Below, piece by piece: positions 53,611-62,236 of a stretch of DNA of 64,000 nt. The translations under genes and the position numbers were made by a program. Numbering within the stretch: the stretch's first letter is position 1; each line of letters starts with the position of its first letter. The notes below the pieces were generated by a model. The model searched no databases and was not told where the DNA came from. It was given only the letters and a program-made list of their open reading frames with translations. The DNA is from an uncultured Bacteroides sp. GTDB taxonomy: Bacteria; Bacteroidota; Bacteroidia; Bacteroidales; Bacteroidaceae. The stretch is from NCBI RefSeq assembly GCF_905207245.1, contig NZ_CAJLKP010000015.1:1-64000 (forward strand), written 5' to 3'.

Positions 53611-54886
53611 GACAATCTTAAAAGTAATGTTTCTGTTATGCGGTGCCGGACTTATTCCCTCCGCAGCCAAAGCGCAAGAAAAAGTAGTTATTGATGACGA
53701 AGCTCCCAACGGGATCGTCATGGTCACCCTCGACAAAGCAGGTGACGAAATCGTTCGCATCATGAACGAGTCGCAGTTCAGATATATCCACGACCCACAA
53801 GCTCCCCGCTTCCTACTGATGGACAAGAAAGGGAAGTTTGCCCTCGGTATCGGTGGATATGTACGCGCCACAGCCGAGTATGACTTTGGGGGCATTGTGG
53901 ATAACATAGACTTTATCCCTGCCGACATCCCCAACTCCAGCAAAGTGAAAAATCAGTTCCAGATGGATGCGCGCACTTCCACTATCTTCCTGAAACTGGT
54001 GGGTCACACCAGGCTGCTGGGTGATTTTGTGGTATACACAGCCGGTAACTTCCGGGGTGGCGACAAAGCGTTTCAATTGCGTAATGCCTACATGTCGTTC
54101 CTTAACTTCACCGTAGGTTACACATACGGCGGCTTCATGGACCTGGCAGCTTTGCCTTCCACCATCGACTACCAAGGTCCTAACGGCGCCAGTTTCTACC
54201 GTGCCACCCAACTTGCTTACACGTACAAAGGCCTGAAGAATTGGCGTTTTCATGCTTCTATAGAAGTACCAAGCGTAGACGGCACTACCAACGACCAGCT
54301 TACTGTTGCCCAGCAACGCATGCCGGACTTCACAGCTTACGCCCAGTATGGCTGGGGAGCAAACAGTCATCTCCGTGTAGGCGGCCTTGTTCGTAGCATG
54401 ACCTATACCAGCACGCTCAGCGACAAAGCATCCGATGTGACCGGATGGGGTGTACAGGCATCCACTTCTTTCAATCTCAGCAAGAAGTGGGAGATTTTCG
54501 GGCAAGCCACTTACGGAAAAGGTATCGGACAATATCTGAATGACATCAGCAACCTGAATGTGGACATTGTTCCTGACCCGGAAAAAGAGGGTAAGATGCA
54601 GGCATTGCCTATGTTAGGCTGGTTTGCGGGAGCACAATATAACATCTGTCCGAAGGTATTCGTATCCGGCACTTACAGTATGTCACGGCTTTATTCTGAG
54701 AATGGTTATCCTAACGACCGACCAAGCAGCTACCGTTACGGACAGTATCTTGTAGCGAATGTATTTTGGAATGTAACTCCCAATATGCAGGTAGGGGCGG
54801 AATACTTACGTGGCTGGCGCACGGATTTCAGTAACTCTACGCATCATGCCAACCGAATGAATCTGTTGGTGCAGTATTCGTTCTAA
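53606..54886 (+). CDS. Outer-membrane porin-like beta-barrel (DcaP/porin_O_P type)
   Basis: 426 residues, signal peptide ending AKAQ. A short N-terminal helix-like segment (TLDKAGDEIVRIMNESQFRYIHDP) precedes a barrel with alternating strands (LGIGGYVRATAEYDFGG, STIFLKLVGHTRLLGDFVVYTAG, AYMSFLNFTVGYTYGGFMD, GWFAGAQYNICPKVFVSGTYSMSRLY) and a terminal Phe (NLLVQYSF), the BAM recognition signal. Resembles DcaP-like trimeric porins, which often have an N-terminal coil. It is preceded by a start-masking hairpin and followed by a terminator. Solute unknown. Confidence 0.8.
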   Translation: MKTILKVMFLLCGAGLIPSAAKAQEKVVIDDEAPNGIVMVTLDKAGDEIVRIMNESQFRYIHDPQAPRFLLMDKKGKFALGIGGYVRATAEYDFGGIVDNIDFIPADIPNSSKVKNQFQMDARTSTIFLKLVGHTRLLGDFVVYTAGNFRGGDKAFQLRNAYMSFLNFTVGYTYGGFMDLAALPSTIDYQGPNGASFYRATQLAYTYKGLKNWRFHASIEVPSVDGTTNDQLTVAQQRMPDFTAYAQYGWGANSHLRVGGLVRSMTYTSTLSDKASDVTGWGVQASTSFNLSKKWEIFGQATYGKGIGQYLNDISNLNVDIVPDPEKEGKMQALPMLGWFAGAQYNICPKVFVSGTYSMSRLYSENGYPNDRPSSYRYGQYLVANVFWNVTPNMQVGAEYLRGWRTDFSNSTHHANRMNLLVQYSF

Positions 54887-54922
54887 GATAAAGTATTGAT
54901 TAAAATAGCAAAAGAAACAAGA

Positions 54923-54980
54923 ATGGTGCAAATATCAATAGTATAGTAACTAAGAGATTTGCACCATATGTTTTGTCTTT
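54923..54980 (+). terminator. Terminator between porin and toxin-antitoxin genes
   Basis: ATGGTGCAAAT (54923-54933) and ATTTGCACCAT (54957-54967) form an 11-bp perfect stem, followed by TGTTTTGTCTTTC. Located between convergent genes. Confidence 0.7.
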
Positions 54981-54988
54981 CTTTATCT

Positions 54989-55306
54989 TTAAACACTCAA
55001 TGTTTTGGGGTTCCGACGAACATCCCATACTGCGGCAATTTCCACAGTTTGAGTTTCTTCGAGTACCCTATAGATTAGTTTATAATACTTATGCACAACA
55101 AGGGAACGATAAACTTCTACCTGATCTTCTAAAGATGATTCCAGAGGACCGGCGTAGGGATTCTTAATAAGAACTAAGCATGATTTCACAAGTAAGTCGT
55201 TCAAAACTGAAGCCATTCTTTCATTCTGGCTCCACGACAGAGTGTAATAATAAATTGCTTTTAAACTATTTAGAGCAGTTTCAGTCCAAACTACATTCAT
55301 TACCAT
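54989..55306 (-). CDS. ParE/RelE-superfamily toxin
   Basis: 105 residues with the ParE-type layout: VVWTETALNSLKAIYYYTLSWSQNERMASVLNDLL (N-terminal helices), then NPYAGPLESSLEDQVEVYRSLVVHKYYKLIYRVLEETQTVEIAAVWDVRRNP, the sheet with the usual YR...YKLIYRV...I..VWDxRRNP pattern. ParE-type proteins poison gyrase; RelE relatives cleave mRNA. The C-terminal DVRRNP fits the ParE-like group. Overlaps the antitoxin gene by 7 bp. Assignment as toxin is secure; target inferred. Confidence 0.88.
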   Translation of the reverse strand: MVMNVVWTETALNSLKAIYYYTLSWSQNERMASVLNDLLVKSCLVLIKNPYAGPLESSLEDQVEVYRSLVVHKYYKLIYRVLEETQTVEIAAVWDVRRNPKTLSV

Positions 55307-55617
55307 AGCCTTCTACGCGCCAGAACCTCTTCTGTAGTGTATACTCTCCCCGCTTTACTATCTTCCCGTGACTTCCTCAACTCCTCCTTCAACTCCTCTA
55401 CCGTAAACTGGCAGGGAGCGTTCCGATAATCATATTCTTCCTCCTCTTGCATCAGACGCAAGGCATAGTCCCGTATTTCCTGTACGATTCTCGGGTTCTC
55501 AATCTGCATTACAGATTGCACTGTTTCCACTTTCAGGCTATTTAAATCGGGCCCGTAAGCCGCAGCAGGTTCATTCACCGTTTGCTTTTGTTCTTCGGAA
55601 TCAGGATATTTTTTCAT
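55300..55617 (-). CDS. Antitoxin of the ParE-type pair
   Basis: 105 residues from ATG 55617 (a GTG six bases upstream is less likely because GGAG lies just before the ATG). N-terminal MKKYPDSEEQKQTVNEPAAAYG, then a helical region with IENPRIVQEIRDYALRLM, and an acidic/basic C-terminal stretch VEELKEELRKSREDSKAGRVYTTEEVLARRRLW that resembles toxin-wrapping antitoxin tails. No clear RHH or HTH domain seen; DNA binding for autoregulation may reside in the N-terminus. Gene order antitoxin-toxin with overlap is canonical. Promoter box TACTTTTG at 55647-55654 (minus). Confidence 0.8.
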   Translation of the reverse strand: MKKYPDSEEQKQTVNEPAAAYGPDLNSLKVETVQSVMQIENPRIVQEIRDYALRLMQEEEEYDYRNAPCQFTVEELKEELRKSREDSKAGRVYTTEEVLARRRLW

Positions 55618-55646
55618 AATCACTCCTTTCTTTGATATTGTAACAA

Positions 55647-55654
55647 CAAAAGTA
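55647..55654 (-). promoter_or_regulatory. Promoter -7 box of the toxin-antitoxin operon
   Basis: TACTTTTG on the minus strand matches TAnnTTTG, 30 nt before the antitoxin ATG. Confidence 0.5.
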
Positions 55655-55732
55655 CATAATATTATCCGTAAAAAATCCTCGTTTCCTTAAAAGTTTTATT
55701 GAAAAGAAATATTCGGGATATACTTTATGACA

Positions 55733-55767
55733 AAGCCGTCTCAAGTATAATATACCCAAGACGGCTT
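55733..55767 (-). terminator. Rho-independent-like terminator after the FadL-type gene
   Basis: AAGCCGTCT and AGACGGCTT form a 9-bp stem followed on the minus strand by TTGTCATAAAG. It lies 28 bp after the FadL-type stop. Confidence 0.7.
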
Positions 55768-55794
55768 CTGCTATATAAATAAGTAATTATGAAA

Positions 55795-57126
55795 TCAGAA
55801 ACTGTAATCGATGCTAAGACCGAACACTTTGTTAGTACGGCTGTATACGTTCGTACCGCTCAATCCGGTGCCATTATAATTCTGAGAAGTTTTCGTATAA
55901 TCTTCATAGGTTGTCCACATATAACCCACGTTCAGATTAGCTTTTTCACTCAACTTCAACTTTGCTCCAAAGCCCAAAGTATAAGAATCGCAAGAAAAGC
56001 TGGTGTCGCTCTGATAGTCGTTAGACAATCCATAGTCTGTAATCTGACCACCGAAACTCACAGTCAGACGCTTGACTACATCCCATTCAATACCAGCCAG
56101 ATACTCGTTTGTTCCCTTCGTCAGATGCTTCTGCTTGCCGCCGGCCATTCCCGCACTCTTATCATCAAAGAAGTGATACTCTACAGATGCACGCAACACC
56201 GGAAGAAATTCATAAGCAGCAGCTACAGATAGCATGGAAGGAATATCATTGGGAGTGTTCACACCATGCTTGTAATCCGCCAATTCACTTTCAGCGGCAC
56301 CAATCATACGAAGCGAGTTCTCTTTAGTGGAATTCTCAATGTTCAGGTTAGTCATAAACTCATACTTTGCACCAATGTTCAGCTTGCCCAACTTAGCATC
56401 CAAGCCGATAACCGGAGTAAATCCCCATCCGGTCTGGCTGCAATCCAAGTCGATGCCGATAAGTTCCGTGCCGACAGGTATTGTTCCTCCGGCAGGCGAA
56501 GGCAAATCCATAGCAGCACTGGCATTTAATGCACCCTGATAGCCACCGGTAAAGTAGTTCATACGACCACCCGCAAAAACAGAAAGCCAGTCTGTTGCCT
56601 TATAAGTCAAACCCAACTGTACAGAGTAGATGTACTGTTTGCCATCCATATAGCTTTTCAGCGAATAGGCATTGCTCGGAATTTTTTGGGCTCCCAATCC
56701 GCCTATCACCATAGCATCGAACATGGGAAGACCATCATCAAACGAGGCTTTTCCACCACCGCCAGTAATGCCGAAAAAGCCGGAAAGTGTCCAGTCACCC
56801 ATCTTATAAGCAGCAAACAAACTGGGAATAACAGGCGCGGATGCCTTACCCTCATAATACTTATTCAGCCCCAAACCTTCGCACGAAGCATCGATATTTC
56901 TTGTTTGGAAAGCACTCTGAATGCTCAAAGACATATGAAAGCCGTCAGCCGGTAAAAATGCCAGACCTGCCGGATTGGACAAAGCACCGTCTATTTCTGT
57001 TGTAGCACCGCGGGATAACATGCGGAGAAAAGCAGCATGCTGATTTGTATTCGTCAGCAGCCCTCCTGCAAAAGTTGAAGTTGAAACGATTAGCATCATA
57101 AAGCTAATCAAGCTAATTTTTCTCAT
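55795..57126 (-). CDS. OmpP1/FadL/TodX-family outer-membrane channel
   Basis: 443 residues, signal peptide ending TFAGG. FadL-type N-terminal plug (GLLTNTNQHAAFLRMLSRGATTEIDGALSNPAGLAFLPADGFHMSLSIQ), with the conserved NPA motif that blocks the pore, then a 14-strand barrel ending FGLSIDYSF with terminal Phe. FadL proteins allow passage of hydrophobic compounds through the outer membrane by lateral diffusion; homologues in Bacteroides are not well studied. Monocistronic, with promoter box TACCTTTG at 57155-57162 and a strong terminator. Confidence 0.92.
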   Translation of the reverse strand: MRKISLISFMMLIVSTSTFAGGLLTNTNQHAAFLRMLSRGATTEIDGALSNPAGLAFLPADGFHMSLSIQSAFQTRNIDASCEGLGLNKYYEGKASAPVIPSLFAAYKMGDWTLSGFFGITGGGGKASFDDGLPMFDAMVIGGLGAQKIPSNAYSLKSYMDGKQYIYSVQLGLTYKATDWLSVFAGGRMNYFTGGYQGALNASAAMDLPSPAGGTIPVGTELIGIDLDCSQTGWGFTPVIGLDAKLGKLNIGAKYEFMTNLNIENSTKENSLRMIGAAESELADYKHGVNTPNDIPSMLSVAAAYEFLPVLRASVEYHFFDDKSAGMAGGKQKHLTKGTNEYLAGIEWDVVKRLTVSFGGQITDYGLSNDYQSDTSFSCDSYTLGFGAKLKLSEKANLNVGYMWTTYEDYTKTSQNYNGTGLSGTNVYSRTNKVFGLSIDYSF

Positions 57127-57154
57127 CTAAATCTTTTTTAATTGTTAGCGGGCG

Positions 57155-57162
57155 CAAAGGTA
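57155..57162 (-). promoter_or_regulatory. Promoter -7 box for the FadL-type gene
   Basis: TACCTTTG on the minus strand, 29 nt before the start at 57126. Confidence 0.6.
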
Positions 57163-57333
57163 CAATAATATTGCACATCAGAAAGTGTTTTGTGCAAAAA
57201 GATGCATCACAGACAAAATTTAATTGAAAAAAGAAACTGTTTCTAATGAAACTGATAAAGAAAAGATATGGAGGATGTATAACAGAACCGGAAGGAGACA
57301 ATCGCGTAATCATAAACAACGAATCACAATCTC

Positions 57334-57577
57334 GCAACCAACTAATCTCAAACATGCAAGGAACTAATCTCTGCGCCGCAAGAAACTAATATTTTCCTTG
57401 CATCTAACTATTCATACTATAACTATTTAACTTTCTTACAATATCTGTTGTAAGAAACTAATATAATTATTGTAAGAAACAAACACAATTGATGTACGAA
57501 TAATTAGATGCAAGGAAAATATTAGTTTCTTGCGGCGCGGAAATTAGTTTCTTGCAAGAGCAGAATTAGTCTGCCGC
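57334..57577. repeat. Palindromic array of 22-bp-phased units
   Basis: Units like GCAAGAAACTAAT start at 57334, 57356, 57378 and 57400, each 22 bp apart, and at 57450 and 57472, again 22 apart. Reverse-oriented units end at 57511, 57533, 57555 and 57577, also at 22-bp steps. The array folds on itself: arms 57371-57417 and 57494-57540 match at about 44 of 47 positions. No gene lies in this 750-bp gap (57127-57877). Confidence 0.8.
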
Positions 57578-57717
57578 AAGTGTGCAATTGACAGGGAAGG
57601 CTACCCGTCCCCCCCTGCTACTTCTGAACCTTATCATTCACACACGTGTTATTTATACTAAGTATGCCATCATCATTAGCTTATACCAAGTAAATGAGCA
57701 TAATTAATTCGTATATT

Positions 57718-57812
57718 GAGTATCTGTCATCCTGAGCTTGTCGAAGGATCTCATCCCTATAGAAACACAAAGAGAGTAGATGCTTCGACTACGCTCAGCA
57801 TGACAGATACTC
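57718..57812. repeat. REP-like palindrome
   Basis: GAGTATCTGTCATCCTGAGC...GTCGAAGGA is mirrored by TGCTTCGACTACGCTCAGCA...GATACTC. This TGTCATcCTGAGC/GTCGAAGGATCT word is common between genes in many bacterial genomes, so it is probably a dispersed repeat, possibly also ending transcription. Confidence 0.65.
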
Positions 57813-57877
57813 TTAATATATAAAGTAATTGGGAGAACATACTTACTATATATTAAATTCTAAAAATTTCAGAAATT

Positions 57878-58876
57878 ATGGCATATACAATTGCTTTTTT
57901 CGGCACCAAACCCTATGACGAGGCTTCGTTCAATGAGAAGAATAAAGAGTACGATTTTGAGCTCCGCTATTATAAAGGGCACCTGAACAAACACAATGTG
58001 ATACTGACACAGGGTGTGGATGCCGTCTGCATATTTGTAAACGACACCGCAGACGCGGAAGTGCTCCGCATGATGGCGGACAATGGCGTGAAGTTATTGG
58101 CACTGCGTTGTGCCGGATATAACAATGTAGACCTGAAAGCGGCTGCCGATTGTGGTATCACAGTGGTACGTGTACCCGCCTACTCGCCCTATGCCGTAGC
58201 AGAATATACCGTGGCTCTCATGCTGTCGCTGAACCGGAAAATTCCACGCGCTACTTGGCGCACCCGTGACGGAAACTTCTCCCTACATGGACTGCTTGGT
58301 TTCGATATGTATGGCAAGACAGTCGGCATCATCGGTACGGGAAAAATTGCCAAGAAACTTATCATGATTCTGCGCGGTTTCGGCATGAACATACTGGCTT
58401 ATGACCTATACCCCGACTATAACTTTGCCCGTGAGCATCAAGTGGTGTACACCACGCTGGACGAACTTTACCACAGTTCGGACATCATCTCCCTGCACTG
58501 CCCGCTCACCGAGCAGACCAAATATCTCATTAACGACTACTCCATCAGCAAGATGAAAGAGGGCGTAATGATTATCAATACCGGACGCGGACAACTGATT
58601 CATACCAACGCACTGATAGAAGGATTGAAGAACAAGAAGATCGGTTCCGCCGGACTGGACGTGTACGAAGAAGAAGGCGAATACTTCTACGAAGACCAGT
58701 CGGACCGCATCATCGATGATGATGTACTGGCACGCCTGCTTTCCTTCAACAATGTCATCGTCACTTCACATCAGGCGTTCTTCACCCGTGAGGCATTGGA
58801 GAATATCGCCACTACCACACTTCAGAATATCAAAGACTTTGCAAGCGGAAAAGCCTTGGAAAATAAAGTGATATAG
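57878..58876 (+). CDS. ldhA: D-lactate dehydrogenase (2-hydroxyacid dehydrogenase family)
   Basis: 332 residues. Interconverts pyruvate and D-lactate with NADH in fermentation. Residues: substrate-binding RCAGYNNVD, Rossmann GIIGTGKIA (about 149-157), catalytic Arg in INTGRGQLI, Glu in GLDVYEEEGEYFYEDQS (a sequence typical of D-LDH rather than other 2-hydroxyacid enzymes) and catalytic His in SHQAFFT. Length fits. Monocistronic, between the REP-like palindrome and a core-bearing hairpin. Secure. Confidence 0.95.
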   Translation: MAYTIAFFGTKPYDEASFNEKNKEYDFELRYYKGHLNKHNVILTQGVDAVCIFVNDTADAEVLRMMADNGVKLLALRCAGYNNVDLKAAADCGITVVRVPAYSPYAVAEYTVALMLSLNRKIPRATWRTRDGNFSLHGLLGFDMYGKTVGIIGTGKIAKKLIMILRGFGMNILAYDLYPDYNFAREHQVVYTTLDELYHSSDIISLHCPLTEQTKYLINDYSISKMKEGVMIINTGRGQLIHTNALIEGLKNKKIGSAGLDVYEEEGEYFYEDQSDRIIDDDVLARLLSFNNVIVTSHQAFFTREALENIATTTLQNIKDFASGKALENKVI

Positions 58877-58972
58877 CTACGAGCTACAAAGCTACAAGCT
58901 ACAAGTCCTTGCGGTATGATCGCGCCCATATAGCGTAGCTACTTGTAGCTTGTAGCTCAAGTAGCTTTTAGC
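58874..58972. repeat. Intergenic palindrome with AGCTACAAGCT arms (core-bearing hairpin family)
   Basis: Arms 58874-58905 and 58940-58972 consist of repeated GCTAC/AAGCTACAAG words and are inverted copies with small differences. The loop holds CCTTGCG...CATATAGCGTAGC, the same core as in 4066-4157. It begins at the ldhA stop and probably terminates it. Confidence 0.75.
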
Positions 58973-59040
58973 TCACAAAACTTTTTCAAAACCAGTTTGT
59001 TATCTATACATATCAACCATTTAAAAGAAAGGAATTAATT

Positions 59041-59745
59041 ATGAAAAAAGTAATAGACAAAGCGGAAAGCCGTGGACGTGCTCTATATGACTGGCTCGAC
59101 AGCCACCATACTTTCAGCTTCGACACCTACTATAACCCGCGCCGCATGAACTTCGGTGCCCTGCGCGTACTAAACGACGACCGTGTAGAACCAGGCAAAG
59201 GCTTCGGTACCCATCCACATAAAAACATGGAAATTATCTCCATCCCTCTGAAAGGAAAGCTGAAACATGGCGACAGCCAGAAGAACAGCCGCTCCATCAC
59301 ACCGGGCGATATACAGACCATGAGTGCCGGTACCGGTATTTATCACAGCGAAATGAACGGCAGTGACACCGAACCGGTAGAATTCCTGCAAATCTGGGTA
59401 ATGCCGGAGAAGCTGAACACACCACCGGCCTATCAGGATTATGACATCCGACCGTTGCTGCGCAAGAACGAACTGACACTGATTGTTTCACCGGACGGTG
59501 ACGCTCCTGCCAAGATGCTGCAACAGGCATGGTTCTCCATCGGAGAGATAGAAGCAGGCAAAAAGATTGGCTATCACATGCACCAGTCGCATGCGGGTGT
59601 GTACATCTTCGTGATTGAAGGTGAAGTGAAGGTGGACGATACAGTGCTCTCACGCCGCGACGGCATGGGTGTATATGACACTCACAGCTTTGAGCTGGAA
59701 ACACTGAAAGACTCGCATATCCTGCTGATGGAAGTGCCGATGTAA
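59041..59745 (+). CDS. Pirin-family bicupin protein
   Basis: 234 residues. Cupin metal ligands visible as THPHKNMEII (two His) and IYHSEMNGS (His and Glu), the pirin four-ligand iron/nickel site. Other blocks: LRVLNDDRVEPGKGFG, GKLKHGDSQKNSRSITPGDIQTMSAG, PVEFLQIWVMPEK. The second cupin is degenerate (GYHMHQSHAGVYIFVIEGEV). YhhW-like members have quercetinase activity in vitro; the role in gut anaerobes is unknown. Alone, between ldhA and the MBL gene. Confidence 0.93.
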   Translation: MKKVIDKAESRGRALYDWLDSHHTFSFDTYYNPRRMNFGALRVLNDDRVEPGKGFGTHPHKNMEIISIPLKGKLKHGDSQKNSRSITPGDIQTMSAGTGIYHSEMNGSDTEPVEFLQIWVMPEKLNTPPAYQDYDIRPLLRKNELTLIVSPDGDAPAKMLQQAWFSIGEIEAGKKIGYHMHQSHAGVYIFVIEGEVKVDDTVLSRRDGMGVYDTHSFELETLKDSHILLMEVPM

Positions 59746-59826
59746 GTCTTTTAGATAAAAATAACAGCTAAAAGCCAAGGTTTGTGTAGTGTTTTTCGTA
59801 ATATTGCGCTATAATTGAACCTGTGC

Positions 59827-60558
59827 ATGAAACTTGATTACATTTACCATAGCGGCTTCGCGATTGAAGCGGACGGAGTGACGGTCATTATCGATTACTA
59901 TAAAGATTCCTCTGAAACGGAATATAATAAAGGTATCGTTCATGACTATCTGTTGGGAAGACCGGGAGAACTATATGTGCTCTCTTCCCACTTTCACCCC
60001 GACCACTTTAATCGCGAAGTTCTTTTATGGAAAGCCGAACGCCCGGATATTCACTACATCTTCTCAAAAGACATCCTGAAACATCGCCGCGCTGCGCGTG
60101 AGGATGCCACCTATATTAATAAAGGTGATGTGTACGAAGACCCGAATATCCGTATCGAAGCATTCGGTTCCACAGACGTAGGAATCTCGTTCCTGATTGA
60201 CCTGCAAGGCATCCGGCTGTTTCATGCCGGAGACTTGAATAACTGGCATTGGAGCGAAGAGTCCACCCCACAGGAAATCCGGAAAGCGGAAGGCGACTTC
60301 CTTGCCGAAGTGAAATACCTCCGGCAAACCACCCCTTCGGTAGACGTAGCCATGTTTCCTGTGGACAACCGCATCGGAAAAGATTATATGAGAGGTGCGG
60401 AACAATTCGTGGAACAGATAAAAACCGCTATATTTGTACCTATGCACTTCAGCGAGGAATATCAGGGCGGAAATGCTTTCCGGGAATTTGCCGAAAGCAA
60501 AGGTTGCCGTTTCCTGTCCATAACCCACAGGGGCGAAAGTTTCGATATAACTCAATAA
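59827..60558 (+). CDS. MBL-fold metallo-hydrolase
   Basis: 243 residues from ATG 59827 (an in-frame TTG at 59815 is less likely). MBL signature SSHFHPDHF (HxHxDH near residue 55), later LFHAGDLNNWHW (Asp/His ligands) and VPMHFSEEY (final His). Resembles the UlaG-like / RNase Z-like small MBL group (beta-lactamase_2). Probably hydrolyses a phosphoester or lactone; substrate unknown. Followed by the DUF4468 gene after 12 bp, so they form an operon. Confidence 0.85.
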   Translation: MKLDYIYHSGFAIEADGVTVIIDYYKDSSETEYNKGIVHDYLLGRPGELYVLSSHFHPDHFNREVLLWKAERPDIHYIFSKDILKHRRAAREDATYINKGDVYEDPNIRIEAFGSTDVGISFLIDLQGIRLFHAGDLNNWHWSEESTPQEIRKAEGDFLAEVKYLRQTTPSVDVAMFPVDNRIGKDYMRGAEQFVEQIKTAIFVPMHFSEEYQGGNAFREFAESKGCRFLSITHRGESFDITQ

Positions 60559-60570
60559 AACATACCTATT

Positions 60571-61698
60571 ATGAAAAATTTGACACAATTTCTTTTAGTA
60601 CTGTTATGCGTCTGTCTGCCGGCAACCGTGTTTGCGGACCAGAATAAAGACAAAGATGATGACAGCAAGTATCTGGCGGGTGCAGTGCCCGAAGTAGATG
60701 GGAAAGTAGTATTCACCAAAGAATTCAGCATTCCCGGCATGTCTCAGGAAGAAATCTTCAAACGCATGCAGAACTGGATGGAAGCACGGTTGAAAAAGAA
60801 TGAAAACACCAGTCGCGTAGTCTATACCAACCTCGAAGAAGGACAAATTGTAGGTACGGGCGATGAATGGATTGTGTTCAGTTCAAGCGCTCTATCACTG
60901 GACCGTACAAAGGTTCTCTATCAGCTTTCTGTTGTCTGTGCGCCCGAAAAGTGTACAATGGAAGTAGAGAAAATCCGCTATGTCTACCGCGAAGGAAAAG
61001 AAAAATATACGGCGGAAGAATGGATTGTAGACAAATATGCGCTGAACAAGGCAAAAACCAAATTAGTACGCGGACTTGCCAAATGGCGCAGAAAAACAGT
61101 TGACTTTGTAGACGACCTTGCTATGGGAGCAGCCGAAGCTCTGAGTGCTTCCACCGCTAAGAAAGCAACTGAAACGGCCCAGGCGGAAGAAAAGAAAGAA
61201 GAAAAGAGTGTTATCAACTCCGGTCCGATAGTCATTGCACCCAAGACGGCAGTTGAAGTGAAAGCTCCGGCAGAGGCTGAAAAAGTTACGGTTATCCCTG
61301 CCACTCCGCTTACTCCGGCTACTCCTGTTGCTTCAAATGCAACACCGGGCTACAAGGAAGTAGCTCCCGACCAATTACCCACCAATGCTATCCAGATGGG
61401 TGCAGGCAAGTTAGTACTCGTAATCGGATCGGATGCATTCAACATGACCATGATGACGGCTAATGCCGGTGGTTCATTGGGCAAATCGTCAGGCAAGTCT
61501 GTCATATTCAGCTTCCTCTCTCCCGATCAGCCTTACGAGCAAATGGAAAAAGCCGAAACATATACAGTACGCTTCTATCCGGCCAATCAGACAGAACCGT
61601 CTGTTGTTCTGGAATGTAAGAAAATGCCTTCACAAGCTCCTATGGATGGTCAGCCACGCATGTATGTGGGTGAGATTGTGAAAGCGTTCGTGAAATAG
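60571..61698 (+). CDS. Secreted DUF4468-domain protein
   Basis: 375 residues, signal peptide ending VFADQ. A DUF4468 domain (about 45-160; GKVVFTKEFSIPGMSQEEIFKRMQNWM, NTSRVVYTNLEEGQIVGTGDEWIVFSSSALSLDRTKVLYQLSVVC) with a TBP-like alpha/beta fold, an Ala/Glu-rich linker with AEEKKEEKS and TPATP repeats, then a C-terminal domain (NAIQMGAGKLVLVIGSDAFNMTMMTANAGGSLGKSSGKSVIFSF...). Bacteroidetes envelope protein of unknown role. In operon with the MBL gene. Confidence 0.8.
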   Translation: MKNLTQFLLVLLCVCLPATVFADQNKDKDDDSKYLAGAVPEVDGKVVFTKEFSIPGMSQEEIFKRMQNWMEARLKKNENTSRVVYTNLEEGQIVGTGDEWIVFSSSALSLDRTKVLYQLSVVCAPEKCTMEVEKIRYVYREGKEKYTAEEWIVDKYALNKAKTKLVRGLAKWRRKTVDFVDDLAMGAAEALSASTAKKATETAQAEEKKEEKSVINSGPIVIAPKTAVEVKAPAEAEKVTVIPATPLTPATPVASNATPGYKEVAPDQLPTNAIQMGAGKLVLVIGSDAFNMTMMTANAGGSLGKSSGKSVIFSFLSPDQPYEQMEKAETYTVRFYPANQTEPSVVLECKKMPSQAPMDGQPRMYVGEIVKAFVK

Positions 61699-61699
61699 T

Positions 61700-61767
61700 G
61701 ATAAATGAAGAATGAAGAATTGAGCTGCGCTGTTATGCTGCATAGAGCAATTCTTCATTCATCATTA
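61700..61767. repeat. Intergenic palindrome with AATGAAG arms (core-bearing hairpin family, degenerate)
   Basis: Arms 61702-61722 and 61748-61767 are inverted copies of AATGAAGAATTG-type words. The loop (AGCTGCGCTGTTATGCTGCATAG) aligns with the reversed core of 4066-4157. It directly follows the DUF4468 stop. Confidence 0.6.
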
Positions 61768-61780
61768 AATATTAATCAAC

Positions 61781-62158
61781 ATGGAAATAAAAGCTAAATT
61801 CGACCACTTCAATATTAATGTCACCGACTTGGAACGCAGCATTGCTTTCTATGAAAAGGCATTGGGACTAAAAGAGCATCATCGCAAAGAAGCCTCAGAC
61901 GGTTCTTTTACACTGGTTTATCTGACGGACGGCAGCACAGGTTTCCTACTGGAACTGACATGCCTCAAAGGGCATCCGCAAGCTTATGAACTCGGAGAGA
62001 ACGAAAGCCATCTATGCTTTCGCGTAGCAGGTGATTATGATGCTATCCACCAATATCACAAAGAGATGGGATGGGTATGTTTCGAAAATACATCTATGGG
62101 ACTATACTTCATTCACGACCCGGATGACTACTGGATTGAAGTACTACCAACGAAATGA
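61781..62158 (+). CDS. VOC-superfamily (glyoxalase I-like) protein
   Basis: 125 residues in the paired beta-alpha-beta-beta-beta layout: FDHFNINVTDLERSIAFYEKALGLKEHHR (first metal His), TGFLLELTCLKG (Glu), ESHLCFRVAGDYDAIHQYHKEMGWVC (second His) and GLYFIHDPDDYWIEVLPTK (second Glu). Matches lactoylglutathione-lyase-like enzymes that detoxify methylglyoxal adducts. All four ligands seem present. Convergent with the small basic protein gene through a palindrome. Confidence 0.9.
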   Translation: MEIKAKFDHFNINVTDLERSIAFYEKALGLKEHHRKEASDGSFTLVYLTDGSTGFLLELTCLKGHPQAYELGENESHLCFRVAGDYDAIHQYHKEMGWVCFENTSMGLYFIHDPDDYWIEVLPTK

Positions 62159-62159
62159 T

Positions 62160-62236
62160 AAAATAGAATGGTAAAATAATAAGATGGTAAGACGAGGGAA
62201 TGTAATCCTATCATCTTACCATCTTATCATTTTATT
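62160..62236. repeat. Palindrome between convergent VOC and small-protein genes
   Basis: ATAATAAGATGGTAAGA-type left arm (about 62172-62192) mirrored at 62213-62235. Arms are word-repetitive like the other hairpins, but the loop lacks their core. Likely a bidirectional terminator; it overlaps the small gene's stop. Confidence 0.6.

Noticed and set aside
57334..57577. CRISPR array
   Set aside because: Units are 22 bp, degenerate, in both orientations and without unique spacers; no cas genes are nearby.
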